Below, piece after piece: positions 33,976 through 42,540 of a stretch of 64,000 nt of DNA (position 1 is the first letter of the stretch; each line of letters begins with the position of its first letter). Origin of the DNA: Shouchella clausii. Lineage in GTDB: Bacteria; Bacillota; Bacilli; Bacillales; Bacillaceae_D. The stretch spans positions 310,001 to 374,000 of the forward strand of contig NZ_BCXJ01000005.1 in assembly GCF_001598215.1 (NCBI RefSeq). The letters are read 5' to 3'. Below the pieces are notes generated by a model. The model was not told where the DNA came from. It saw only the letters and a program-made list of their open reading frames with translations, and did no database searches. The translations under genes and the position numbers were made by a program.

Positions 33976-34025
33976 GCCTGTAGACAAACACGCACACATG
34001 TCGTTGTTTGCCGCACTCATATGAG
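33976..34025 (-). repeat. 3'-UTR palindromic repeat copy (yerC tail)
   Basis: On the minus strand CATATGAGTGCGGCAAACAA leads into a stem CAAACA...TGTTTG, then GTCTACAGGCTA, and the terminator follows at once. The copies at 31938 and 60868 have the same order of parts. Confidence 0.6.
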
Positions 34026-34034
34026 ATGCCTTAA

Positions 34035-34343
34035 TCAATCTTGCGGCTCTTCCTGGGCTTCAATCCGGTCAAGCGCCATCCGGTAGCTATCGTTGCCGTA
34101 ATTTAGACAGCGTTTAACTCGGGAAATGGTCGCTGTGCTAGCCCCCGTCTCTGTCTCAATTTTGTGGTACGTATAACCATCACGCAACATCCGAGCAACT
34201 TCTAGCCTTTGCGCAAGTGACTGGATTTCATTAATGGTGCAAAGATCGTCAAAAAACTCATACGCTTCTTCTAAATTTTTGAGAGACAAAATCGATTTAA
34301 AGAGCTGATCTAGTTCTTTGCCCCGTAATTTGTTGATCTGCAA
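34035..34343 (-). CDS. yerC: YerC/TrpR-like DNA-binding protein
   Basis: A 102-residue protein of the YerC/YecD family, whose fold resembles the Trp repressor. Seen: INKLRGKELDQLFKSIL at the start, FFDDLCTINEIQSLAQRLEV, and the recognition helix region YHKIETETGASTATISRVKR. Start is TTG 34343 with AAAGGTG 9 bases upstream; homologues begin at the same residue. Its regulon is not evident from the sequence. Placed between yerA and adeC, it could regulate purine genes, but this is a guess. Confidence 0.9.
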   Translation of the reverse strand: MQINKLRGKELDQLFKSILSLKNLEEAYEFFDDLCTINEIQSLAQRLEVARMLRDGYTYHKIETETGASTATISRVKRCLNYGNDSYRMALDRIEAQEEPQD

Positions 34344-34426
34344 GCAATGTCACACCTTTCGAGTATTGTGCAATCTCTACGATGCGTGTCTTTTTTAAAG
34401 TTTTAAAGCACCAAAGTAATTCTATT

Positions 34427-36172
34427 TTAACGCATTATCGCCGGAAATAGTATTCCTTTCTTCCGAACATCGTAGATCCCCCGTTGCGTTACCCGAATAT
34501 AAGGCAAATGCGTAGCTGAAAAAAACTGCAAACTATACATTGGATCTTCAAATTTGTAGCCCCGTTCCCGCAGGAGGCTAACAAACGACTGTTCTTCTGC
34601 CATAATTTCTTCCATCGGCGCAGCGGACATCATGCCAAGAAGAGGCAAGCGGACACGGCTGATCACTTCCTCATTCTCAACAAGAATGAGCCCGCCCCCT
34701 TGTGCTTTCAACTCATTAAACGCCTGGATCATGGCTGAGATCGATTTGCCGATCAAAATGATATCGCCTGTATAAGAGTAAGAACTGGCCATGCCCATAA
34801 CCGCCGTGGCAAACCCTTTTAATGTTGTCGTCACAAGCCATTTGCCCTGCTTGTCGACCATCGCAAAAAACGATTCATCATGGTCTGTCGCTAACTCCGT
34901 TGCCGCCGTTTCCAGAGTCGTTTGATAAGGCTTTAAAATAACCGCGTTTGTCATTTCAATCCCCATTGGCATCGAAAAATGGAGCTCATCTTCACCTAGA
35001 CTCCAGTCAATGTGAATCGGACCAATCCCATAGTCGCCCCACTCAAATGGCGCTGTTTCTTTTCCTTGTGGAGTGCCATCTCTTAACACCCACTGCCCTT
35101 TAGCCAAAACGCTTTTAGGCATTGGATCGTCCATACTTTCGAGAAAGTTCAAATGGGCAATGCGGCCTGGAGCGATCATGCCGAGTTTATGGTCGATATT
35201 ATAATAACGGGCGACATAATAGGTAGCCATGCCGTATGCATCAACAGGATCAAGGCCGGCTTCCAGGGCAATTTTAATACATTGGTTCATTACACCATCT
35301 TTATAGAACGACGGCGGTGAACCATCAGTCGTCATCAAGCAACGCCCAAAATAATCGACGCCTAGCTCCTTCATTTCCTCGAACAAGCGAGGCAAATCAG
35401 GGCGGATCGAGGAATAGCGCAGCGAAACGGTGTACCTGAGGTCCAAACGGCGCACAACTTCTTCGCCCGTAATGGCTTCGTGGTCGCACGTCACGCCAAG
35501 AAGCGCCATTTGCGACAGCGTCTTTTCAGAAGCTCCTGGCAAGTGGCCTTCGATTGGCTTCCGCAGCCTTGTTGTTTCCTGCATCCAATGCAATGTCGTG
35601 TCATCGCCTTGCAGCACTTTCGGCCATGACGTCAGTTCCCCTCCTTGCACCACCAAATGGTGTTCAAGCCAAGCCTTCATTTTTGAATTGGAAAACATTT
35701 CATCTTTGATTAACTCTGTTTGTGAATCGTAGCGCGCCCACCAGTACATCGTTGTCGGCAATTCTTCCAGTTTCTCGATCAAGGAAAGCGCTTTCTTTTT
35801 TTCCAAGTTCAAAAAATAAACCAAGTTGTCATTGATAAGTGTCGTTGTCCCACGCTCAGAAGCATATTTTGCCAAACTGTATGGATTATACAGTTGAAAT
35901 GGATGGGCATGGTGCTCAATATAACCAGGAACAATGTATTCGCCTGTACAATCAACCACTTCCGCATCGCCTATCTGCTCTGGCAAGCTTTTGCCAACAT
36001 AAACAATTTGGTCATCCGCAATCCAAATATTTGCTTTCAGCCATCTTCTTCTGGCATGGTTTAAATACGTAGCATTTTTTAAGACTATTGTTGGCGGGCG
36101 CTCCCCTTTTACAACACTTAGATGTTCCCGCAGCCTTGTTTTCGTCCAGCGGTGAATCCGCTCCGTGCTCAT
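34427..36172 (-). CDS. yerA: Adenine deaminase-like amidohydrolase YerA
   Basis: A 581-residue amidohydrolase homologous to AdeC. The metal site reads GYIEHHAHPFQLYNP near residue 85, with GVTCDHEAITGEEVVRRLDL and LMTTDGSPPSF further on; the last third matches the AdeC tail (YTGDIILIGKSI). Its exact substrate is not settled for the family. I choose ATG 36172; a GTG nine bases earlier is also in frame, and the ribosome site is weak. It heads the yerA-yerC unit (83-base gap). A 307-base spacer upstream holds the opuAC terminator and a short TGTGA/TCACA repeat. Confidence 0.85.
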   Translation of the reverse strand: MSTERIHRWTKTRLREHLSVVKGERPPTIVLKNATYLNHARRRWLKANIWIADDQIVYVGKSLPEQIGDAEVVDCTGEYIVPGYIEHHAHPFQLYNPYSLAKYASERGTTTLINDNLVYFLNLEKKKALSLIEKLEELPTTMYWWARYDSQTELIKDEMFSNSKMKAWLEHHLVVQGGELTSWPKVLQGDDTTLHWMQETTRLRKPIEGHLPGASEKTLSQMALLGVTCDHEAITGEEVVRRLDLRYTVSLRYSSIRPDLPRLFEEMKELGVDYFGRCLMTTDGSPPSFYKDGVMNQCIKIALEAGLDPVDAYGMATYYVARYYNIDHKLGMIAPGRIAHLNFLESMDDPMPKSVLAKGQWVLRDGTPQGKETAPFEWGDYGIGPIHIDWSLGEDELHFSMPMGIEMTNAVILKPYQTTLETAATELATDHDESFFAMVDKQGKWLVTTTLKGFATAVMGMASSYSYTGDIILIGKSISAMIQAFNELKAQGGGLILVENEEVISRVRLPLLGMMSAAPMEEIMAEEQSFVSLLRERGYKFEDPMYSLQFFSATHLPYIRVTQRGIYDVRKKGILFPAIMR

Positions 36173-36446
36173 CGTTATCACTCATTTCATCTCGTCAATC
36201 TTAGTTTTATTTTACCATATTAAGAACAGCATTTGATTGTTAAATGTGACATTTCTTCACATCTTTTTTGCCAAAATCGCAACAATTGATTTTCACGATT
36301 GCTTTTTTAACGCTCTCCCCTTTCCTGCTAAAAAACGCACACTTCTACTAATGTATAGGCGTTGGAGGATAAATATGCCAAAAAAGAATCGAAAACAAAA
36401 CAATTAGGATCTACCTCGATTCACTCTTCAGGTATCCCTCAATCGA

Positions 36447-36484
36447 AAAAGAGCCCGTTGGATAATCCCAACAGACTCTTTTTG
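36447..36484 (-). terminator. Terminator of the opuA operon
   Basis: AAAGAG and GTTGG pair with CCAAC and CTCTTT across a short loop (interrupted stem, about 36449-36480). It lies just after the opuAC stop, with a T-rich tail on the minus strand. Confidence 0.8.
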
Positions 36485-36488
36485 TTCG

Positions 36489-37427
36489 TTATTCAGCTTT
36501 CAAATCTTCAATCGAATCAATGTCCATATAACTTGGCACTGCGAGGCCGATGCGCGGCTCGCCGTCAAGGTTGACACCTAAATCGTCGACTTTGCTTTCA
36601 TCGAAGAAGCTGCCGTGTGTAATTGGCAACCATGCAGCAACACTTGCATCTTGGTCGCCAGATTCAAGCGATTTCCACATTGGCCCGTTTTCAACGACAC
36701 TCAGTTCCACATCATAGCCAACTTGCTCAAGCGCAAGGGCAAGCACATTGGAAGAAGCTACTTCTGAATCCCAGTTTACGAGTACAAGGGAGAATGATTC
36801 TCCATCGACTGTCTCAACGCCGTCAATCCATTCATCGACTTTTTCTTGATTGTTATCAACCCACTCTTGAGCAGCATCCGCTGGATCAGCGCCTTCATGC
36901 ACAGCCAGCATGACTTCGTTCATGTCATCCTCGCTCCAGAAGAAATTGTCGACGACTTGGTAGCCTTCAGGCTTCTCGCTTTCCAAGCCTTGGCGAGCAA
37001 TCGTATGAATCTCTTCTGTACCGCCGAATGAACCTTCTGGATCATCCAAGTATTTCAAGTCATAGGCAGCAAACTTCCAATGTGGATTCCATGCCGTTAC
37101 GACGATTGGCTCATGTTTTTGGATGGCTGTATCCAACGCTTGCGCCATAGAAGAGGAACTAGACGTTTGCAAAGTCAAGTTCGTCAAGCCATAGTCCTCA
37201 ATCGCCCGCTCCGCTGCTTGGGAAACGCCTGCGCCTGGGTCAATCCCCGTAATGACCGATAGATCATTAGTAATATCTTCTTTGGAAATCATGCCTTCAT
37301 CCGTAGAGCCAACTGGATTAGAGTCAGAACCATTCCCGTTGCCGTTGTCATCGCCATTCCCACAAGCCGCAAGTGTTACGGCAAGGGCCAATCCTGTTGC
37401 TGTCATCGTAACGTGTTTAATATTCAT
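36489..37427 (-). CDS. opuAC: Glycine betaine-binding lipoprotein OpuAC
   Basis: A 312-residue substrate-binding lipoprotein. The lipobox is TLAAC at residue 22, then a Gly/Asn/Asp linker. The two lobes show GIDPGAGVSQAAERAIEDYG, EPIVVTAWNPHWKFAAYDLK (with Trp residues that cage the ammonium group), then LVNWDSEVASSNVLALAL and AAWLPITHGSFF; the last includes another aromatic-box Trp. It scavenges glycine betaine or similar osmoprotectants. GGGGG precedes ATG 37427. It is third in opuAA-AB-AC, in keeping with life at high salt and pH. Confidence 0.92.
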   Translation of the reverse strand: MNIKHVTMTATGLALAVTLAACGNGDDNGNGNGSDSNPVGSTDEGMISKEDITNDLSVITGIDPGAGVSQAAERAIEDYGLTNLTLQTSSSSSMAQALDTAIQKHEPIVVTAWNPHWKFAAYDLKYLDDPEGSFGGTEEIHTIARQGLESEKPEGYQVVDNFFWSEDDMNEVMLAVHEGADPADAAQEWVDNNQEKVDEWIDGVETVDGESFSLVLVNWDSEVASSNVLALALEQVGYDVELSVVENGPMWKSLESGDQDASVAAWLPITHGSFFDESKVDDLGVNLDGEPRIGLAVPSYMDIDSIEDLKAE

Positions 37428-37484
37428 TTCATTACCCCCTGAATTTCATCTATTGTGAAAAGAGCGGTTGCGCCCTTTTGCCAC

Positions 37485-38321
37485 TTATTCGCTTTGTTTT
37501 TTATTAAAACTTTGCGTTAAACGGTCGAGAATAATGGCCAATATGACGATCGCAATACCTGCTTCAAAGCCATTGCCAATATTATTTTGTCCAACTGCGC
37601 TATAAACAACCTGGCCTATTCCAGTTGCCCCGATCATTGCCGCGATCACAACCATAGAAAGGGCAAGCATTGTGCTTTGGTTAATCCCAGCCATGATCGT
37701 CCCCCGAGCCATTGGCAGTTGCACTTTAAATAGTTTTTGCGTGCCAGTTGAACCGAATGCGTCTGCTGCTTCAATTAATTCCGTGGAAACTTGACGAATA
37801 CCAAGGTTCGTCATACGGACCGTCGGCGGCATGGCAAATATGACAGAAGCGACAACGCCAGGAACCATGCCGATGCCGAAGAAAGCAACAGCTGGGATCA
37901 AATAAACAAATGCTGGCATCGTCTGCATAAAATCAAGTACTGGTTTGATAACGGCCTCTGTACGGTCGTTTTTTGCCATTAAAATGCCAACTGGAACACC
38001 AATGACGACTGAAATCAAGCAAGCTGTTAAGACGAGTGCCAACGTATCAAGCATGCCGTTCCAAAAACCGAGACTGTCAATTAACAAAAGTCCGAGAATC
38101 ACAAAGACAGTCAAGCCCCATTTGCGGTTCGTCCAATACGTAAGCGCGCCGATAATAAGAACAAACAGCCAACTTGGCGGCAAGGCGATCACCCAGTAAA
38201 TCCCGTCCATGACCTTTTCAATCGTAAAATCAATGCCATTAAACAACCAAGCAGCATGCTGCAGCCATTCTACAAATGCTTCAACCCAACTACCTAGTTC
38301 CAGACGGGGTAGAAAATCCAT
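37485..38321 (-). CDS. opuAB: Glycine betaine ABC transporter permease OpuAB
   Basis: A 278-residue BPD_transp_1 permease with an amphipathic N-terminus and seven or eight hydrophobic segments. The coupling loop is STELIEAADAFGSTGTQKLF, preceded by the family MVPGVVASVIFAMPPTVRMT. ATG 38321 is chosen, with GAGG about 10 bases upstream; the 38354 reading lacks a site. Its start lies inside the last 32 bases of opuAA, so translation is coupled. Confidence 0.92.
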   Translation of the reverse strand: MDFLPRLELGSWVEAFVEWLQHAAWLFNGIDFTIEKVMDGIYWVIALPPSWLFVLIIGALTYWTNRKWGLTVFVILGLLLIDSLGFWNGMLDTLALVLTACLISVVIGVPVGILMAKNDRTEAVIKPVLDFMQTMPAFVYLIPAVAFFGIGMVPGVVASVIFAMPPTVRMTNLGIRQVSTELIEAADAFGSTGTQKLFKVQLPMARGTIMAGINQSTMLALSMVVIAAMIGATGIGQVVYSAVGQNNIGNGFEAGIAIVILAIILDRLTQSFNKKQSE

Positions 38322-39507
38322 TAAAATCAACCTCACTTCCCGATAACGCCCCAAGAACGGCGCTTCTTACAATAATGCCTTGTAGCTTGTCGCCTTTAAT
38401 GACAACAAGGGGCACGGAACTGCTCGCAAGCTGCTCCATCAATTCATTAATTGGCGTATCCAATTCGACTTTCGGCACATCTGTCACAATAATGCTGTCA
38501 ATGCTATTAATATTTTGTTTGATTAACTCAGAAACATCGCTCGCATGGACGATTCCAACTAGCTCTCTATTCCGCTTCGTTACATAGATGCTAGAAATTT
38601 TCGCATCACGCATCCGTTGCAAGGCAACGCGCGGTCCATCTTTTTCCAAATTAATCGTTTCTGGACGGATCATGACATTTTCCGCCGTAAATACTTTTGA
38701 GCGGTCCACATCCTCCACAAACCGCTCAACATAATCATTTTCCGGTTGTGTAAGAATTTCTTCAGGCGTGCCAATTTGCACGACCGAACCGTCTTTCATA
38801 ATCATGATGCGGTCACCGATACGCAGTGCCTCGTCCAAGTCATGGGTAATAAAAATGATCGTTTTGTTCATCGTTTCTTGCAAATCTAATAATTCGTCTT
38901 GCATATCTTTCCGAATGAGCGGATCAAGCGCAGAAAACGCTTCGTCCATTAACAGGACATCCGGATCATTGGCAAGAGCACGTGCAAGCCCTACACGTTG
39001 CTGCATTCCGCCAGAAAGTTGCGAAGGATAACTATTTTCGTATCCTTTTAAGCCAACAAGTTCAAGGGACGATATCGCTTTTTCACGGCGCACCTGCTTC
39101 TCAATGCCTTGCACTTCAAGGCCATACTCCACGTTTTCAATCAACGTCCTTGTTGGAAACAAGCCAAACTTCTGAAAGACCATGCTCATCTTTTTGCGCC
39201 TAACTTCCCGAAGGCTTTTCCCATCCATCTTAGCGAGGTCCTCACCGTCGATCCAAACACTTCCTGATGTAGGTTCAATCAAACGGTTCAGCAGCCGCAC
39301 AATCGTTGACTTACCGCTGCCTGAAAGCCCCATAATAACAAAAATTTCACCGTCTTCGACTTCAAAACTTGCTTGGTTAACACCAACCGTGTGGCCAGTT
39401 TCTTTTAATATGTCCGCTTTGGATTTTCCTTGTGCCAACATGTCCAGAGCCCGTTTCGGTTTTTTCCCAAATACTTTTGTCAAGCCCTCAACCTTAATTT
39501 TTGACAA
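38290..39507 (-). CDS. opuAA: Glycine betaine ABC transporter ATPase OpuAA
   Basis: A 405-residue ATPase. The N-terminal insert MLAQGKSKADILKETGHTVG is typical of OpuAA/ProV. Walker A is MGLSGSGKSTIVRL, the signature LSGGMQQRVGLARAL, Walker B VLLMDEAFSALDP. Two CBS domains (from about residue 270; AENVMIRPETINL and SSIYVTKRNRELVG) sense ionic strength in homologues. I prefer TTG 39507, 8 bases after GAGG; a GTG at 39516 overlaps that site. It is first in the operon and divergent from the GbsR-type gene. Confidence 0.92.
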   Translation of the reverse strand: MSKIKVEGLTKVFGKKPKRALDMLAQGKSKADILKETGHTVGVNQASFEVEDGEIFVIMGLSGSGKSTIVRLLNRLIEPTSGSVWIDGEDLAKMDGKSLREVRRKKMSMVFQKFGLFPTRTLIENVEYGLEVQGIEKQVRREKAISSLELVGLKGYENSYPSQLSGGMQQRVGLARALANDPDVLLMDEAFSALDPLIRKDMQDELLDLQETMNKTIIFITHDLDEALRIGDRIMIMKDGSVVQIGTPEEILTQPENDYVERFVEDVDRSKVFTAENVMIRPETINLEKDGPRVALQRMRDAKISSIYVTKRNRELVGIVHASDVSELIKQNINSIDSIIVTDVPKVELDTPINELMEQLASSSVPLVVIKGDKLQGIIVRSAVLGALSGSEVDFNGFSTPSGTR

Positions 39508-39616
39508 GTTTTCCACCTCTTCACTTCAGTCGTGCTGCTTTAGACCTTGTAACTATACCTTATTTACAATTTTTTAATCAAACATGATATATCATTCTTT
39601 TAGTCGATATTTTTCA

Positions 39617-39632
39617 TACAGTTTAAACTGTA
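39617..39632. promoter_or_regulatory. Palindromic operator between opuA and the GbsR-type gene
   Basis: TACAGTTTAAACTGTA is a perfect 16-base palindrome midway in the 249-base divergent spacer. A dimeric GbsR/MarR-type repressor encoded next door is the likely ligand. This is inference from symmetry and position. Confidence 0.6.
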
Positions 39633-39756
39633 CGAAAGCAATGGTCGGTTTCCTTCTATTTGCTCGCAGATGCTGGCAGATGCTGTACTTTGTCATGCTA
39701 TCACCTGTTTTTGAACTTTGTTACACTCTCTATAAGCAGGCCACTGGAGGAATGAC

Positions 39757-40299
39757 ATGGAGAAGGCAAACGAGCATAGCAACGGCGTTGACCAGCAACT
39801 TCAGGAGATCAGAGAACAGTTTATCCATGAGCTTTCGACCAATTTTCATCTATATGGCATTAACGAATCAGTCGGTCGTCTTTATGGTACGCTATTATTT
39901 GAAAACGATACTTTAACGCTTGATGAAATGAGCCGGCGCCTAGGGATGAGCAAAACAAGCATGAGCACCGGCATTAAACAGCTTGTGGATGCCAATATGG
40001 CGCGGAAAGTGTGGAAGAAAGGCGTCCGCAAAGACCTTTATATTGGAGAAGAAGATTGGTATGCTTCTTTTATCGCGATTTTTTCGAAAAAATGGCGCCA
40101 AGGAATCGAAAACAACAAAAAAGCAAGCGTGCAAATGGAAAAACGCTTGCTTGCATTACAAAAAGAAGCCCCCGAACAAGCAGAAGTCATTGCTTCCGAC
40201 TTAAAAAAAATCGCCCATGCCAAAGCATATTACGACTGGCTCGACCGCTTTATCGACTTTTTAGAGAGCGGCGAGATTTTTGAGCATTTGGAGAAATGA
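39757..40299 (+). CDS. GbsR/OpcR-family MarR-type repressor
   Basis: A 180-residue winged-helix protein. The N-terminal block FIHELSTNFHLYGINESVGRLYGTL and the DNA-binding helix MSRRLGMSKTSMSTGIKQL followed by the wing KVWKKGVRKDLYIGE are the GbsR family pattern; an arginine/lysine-rich dimer helix follows. In B. subtilis, GbsR senses choline and OpcR represses osmoprotectant importers. Divergence from opuAA implies control of opuA. GGAGGAATGAC precedes ATG 39757. A good terminator follows. Confidence 0.88.
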   Translation: MEKANEHSNGVDQQLQEIREQFIHELSTNFHLYGINESVGRLYGTLLFENDTLTLDEMSRRLGMSKTSMSTGIKQLVDANMARKVWKKGVRKDLYIGEEDWYASFIAIFSKKWRQGIENNKKASVQMEKRLLALQKEAPEQAEVIASDLKKIAHAKAYYDWLDRFIDFLESGEIFEHLEK

Positions 40300-40303
40300 A
40301 TAG

Positions 40304-40347
40304 AAACCCGCCTTTGCACTTGTTCCACACTAAGCAAAGGCGGGTTT
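40304..40347 (+). terminator. Terminator of the GbsR-type gene
   Basis: AAACCCGCCTTTGC (40304-40317) pairs perfectly with GCAAAGGCGGGTTT (40334-40347). Confidence 0.85.
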
Positions 40348-40416
40348 AGTCATAACTCAAAAATTTAATTGATTTAATTGCAAAAAAATGATTACTTAAA
40401 AACTTGCATAGTTGCA

Positions 40417-40548
40417 TCAAGGAGAGGGAATAATAACTAAACCTCCTCCACCCATAGCCCCTACTCCAAAAAGTATTAGAAGAAAACAGTAGGGATTTCT
40501 TAAAATGAATGCACCCGTTTTTACTAATTTACAGTTAATTCGTTTCAT
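40417..40548 (-). CDS. AimP-like signal peptide precursor candidate, 43 residues
   Basis: An ATG at 40548 behind a GGGGG site (6-7 bases) opens a 43-codon frame, 17 bases after the AimR-like stop and on the same strand. The peptide has a basic N-terminus (MKRINCKLVKTG), a hydrophobic core (CFLLILFGVGAMGGGG) and a short tail ending VIIPSP. Known AimP precursors are about 43 residues, Sec-exported and cut to a C-terminal hexapeptide; those usually end in GA, which this one does not. Position, length and layout support a cognate peptide; processing is inferred. Confidence 0.6.
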   Translation of the reverse strand: MKRINCKLVKTGAFILRNPYCFLLILFGVGAMGGGGLVIIPSP

Positions 40549-40565
40549 TTGTATCCCCCATTCTC

Positions 40566-41648
40566 TCAAACTAATTGATTGATCTTCTTCTTAACCAATT
40601 CAACCATGTAAAAATCGTTTTTAGTGAAACCTTCCAATGCATCTAAAAGCAACGGCACGCTTTTTTTGGCTAGACCTTTATAATAAATTAAGAAAGGTGT
40701 AGATTCTCCCTTATCTTCTAAATTTTTCATTAATGTTAATGCCCGCTGTATATCGCCCCTTACTAAGTATTGATGTGCTTGTTCTTCGGGTTTAACATTC
40801 GTTATGTCAAATACTTCTCCCATTGCATTGCGCATAAAAGGAACGTACTCACTAACCAACCTTTCTTTGTATTCAGCAGCTTTAGCTCTTTTAGCAAACA
40901 TCACTGCTTGTTGCCCATATTCAACACAGAGCTTGTTCTGTTTATTAACCATAACCAAAGCTAAACCGTGGTTTGCTGAACACATAAAAATATCTGGTGT
41001 TGTTTCATTAACGAGAACAGCTAAAAAGTTTCTTTCTGCAGACTCAATGTCACCTTCTCGATAAAGATTGATACTACCTAACAATAAGGAAAGGCGACTA
41101 GCTAGAACGGTTTTCATAAAGCTAGGTTGAAGCTGAGCAAATAAGGTCTTAGAGCGGCTTTCTAGTAACTTGCTACTGTTGATAATACCCATTTTGTATA
41201 AGTTATTAAACTCAATAAATTCTAAACGAATACGAACCAACGGATTATTCGTGTAAGCAAACAAAGATCTAGCCGACTCAAACATTTGCTCTTCATTCTC
41301 TTTCCCTTGCAAAAAATTATTTATCAGTTCGTATACTAGAATCCACTCTCTTAATAATTCATCCTCTTTATGGGTATGTATCAATCTCTCCAACATATCT
41401 AATTGGTAATAGCTTGCCGCATACTCAAACGCATCCCGGACATGCTGCAGCTTCTTTGCTGATGCCGCATATACATTCATAAGGGGAATGAACTCGTCAG
41501 GCATTAAATGTTTTGCAATAAGGAGGACTTCTTCAAACGAGTACTCATCACTATTTGCTAGTTCTTTCATGCGTGCTTCGTTTAATAAAGGATCTGACCA
41601 CCCTTTTTGGCGCATAAGTGTGCCAGCTTTTTCTTTTACTTCAAGCAA
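40566..41648 (-). CDS. AimR-like TPR quorum receptor (RRNPP superfamily)
   Basis: A 360-residue all-helical repeat protein. It aligns by eye with SPbeta AimR: a short N-terminal HTH-like region, VRDAFEYAASYYQLDMLERL against the AimR ARSALEYAD block, FMKTVLASRLSLLLGSINLY, IESAERNFLAVL, and a C-terminal block QRALTLMKNLEDKG...FLIYYKGLAKKSVPLLLDAL. AimR binds DNA and releases it on binding its peptide. Start is TTG 41648, 7 bases after AGAAGGG. The peptide gene lies directly downstream. No phage genes are near, so it may control the adjacent toxin island or something distant. It is a little shorter than phage AimR (about 380). Confidence 0.75.
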   Translation of the reverse strand: MLEVKEKAGTLMRQKGWSDPLLNEARMKELANSDEYSFEEVLLIAKHLMPDEFIPLMNVYAASAKKLQHVRDAFEYAASYYQLDMLERLIHTHKEDELLREWILVYELINNFLQGKENEEQMFESARSLFAYTNNPLVRIRLEFIEFNNLYKMGIINSSKLLESRSKTLFAQLQPSFMKTVLASRLSLLLGSINLYREGDIESAERNFLAVLVNETTPDIFMCSANHGLALVMVNKQNKLCVEYGQQAVMFAKRAKAAEYKERLVSEYVPFMRNAMGEVFDITNVKPEEQAHQYLVRGDIQRALTLMKNLEDKGESTPFLIYYKGLAKKSVPLLLDALEGFTKNDFYMVELVKKKINQLV

Positions 41649-41683
41649 TGTTTATCCCTTCTCCCGAAATAAAGTTCCATACT

Positions 41684-41718
41684 AGTGCTATCCTAGTACT
41701 TTTGAACGAATAAGACAA
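41684..41718 (-). promoter_or_regulatory. Promoter of the AimR-like gene with an inverted repeat
   Basis: Minus-strand TTGTCT (41713-41718), 17-base spacer and TAGGAT (41690-41695) form a plausible sigma-A promoter. The -10 lies within the inverted repeat AGTACTA-GGA-TAGCACT (6 of 7 pairs, 41684-41700), a candidate operator. Confidence 0.5.
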
Positions 41719-42025
41719 CAGGCTTGGCCATTTTCCCAATATGCTTTTTGTTAAAAAATGGTTTGGAAAGGTATCGGTGGGTGGTTGGGGAAATGGATGG
41801 TTTGATTGTTGAAAACGCTAAAATATTCTTTATAAGCACGTTGTATATGAATATAGTAGAAGTTAGTGCTGTGAGGTTTTGAACTTCTATGCACTCTATA
41901 GTGGCATTATCTTCTATAAGACCTATACCAACCTGAAGAGCTAAAATAGTAAGCATGTTTGAACGAGGAATCGGATGAAATTGTTCTACGTCTACATATG
42001 GTTTTTGGAGTCCCTTACATTATTC

Positions 42026-42526
42026 CTAATCATCCTTTAGTAATTTCCTTTCATAATCCAACATACCACTTACTAAAATTCCACAAACCGTTTTATTATT
42101 GTCTAGAGCAAATCCAATATTATCATTTTGGACAATTGACACAATAGCATTTTCCGAGAATGATATTAATATACTATCAGATCCTATATAGACATTTAGT
42201 GTTGCATTTTCATCAATGTATGTCTTATTATTATATTTTTCAACCTGAAAAACAGGCATTGCTTTAACCAAAGTTATATTTCTAAAATCAAAGTTCAATT
42301 CAGTATTATATACATTCTCACTTAAAGTTAGTGTAATGGAACGAATATTCCCCGTATGTTTCCCTAACCCTATTTCAATTAAAGATTTATTAAAATCCCC
42401 AGTTCTCCAATATATTGTTGGTTCCTTTGATATATCCCAAGTACCGAATTCGATATTAACCGGTGTATAAACATCATATTCAATATTTGCAGACTGACAT
42501 TCTTTGTATTCTGTAACTTTTAACAT
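42026..42526 (-). CDS. Hypothetical protein at the end of the toxin island, possible immunity protein
   Basis: A 166-residue soluble protein predicted to be mostly beta-strand (LKVTEYKECQSANIEYDVYT, then TIYWRTGDFNKSLIEIGLGK). I recognise no named family, though its position at the end of an array of immunity genes makes an orphan immunity protein likely. ATG 42526 is 8 bases after AAGGAG; the ATG six bases earlier is too close. AT-rich like its neighbours. The 300 bases upstream on the left (41719-42025) hold only the AimR-like promoter. Confidence 0.65.
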   Translation of the reverse strand: MLKVTEYKECQSANIEYDVYTPVNIEFGTWDISKEPTIYWRTGDFNKSLIEIGLGKHTGNIRSITLTLSENVYNTELNFDFRNITLVKAMPVFQVEKYNNKTYIDENATLNVYIGSDSILISFSENAIVSIVQNDNIGFALDNNKTVCGILVSGMLDYERKLLKDD

Positions 42527-42540
42527 AAACATGTCTCCTT

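Noticed and set aside
36375-36407. Ten-codon frame MPKKNRKQNN behind GGAGG on the plus strand
   Set aside because: A good ribosome site but too short to support; could be the frameshifted start of a small spore-type protein, which I could not confirm.
41693-41956. Open frame of 87 codons on the minus strand upstream of the AimR-like gene
   Set aside because: No ribosome site, no family-like pattern, and it overlaps the predicted aimR-like promoter.
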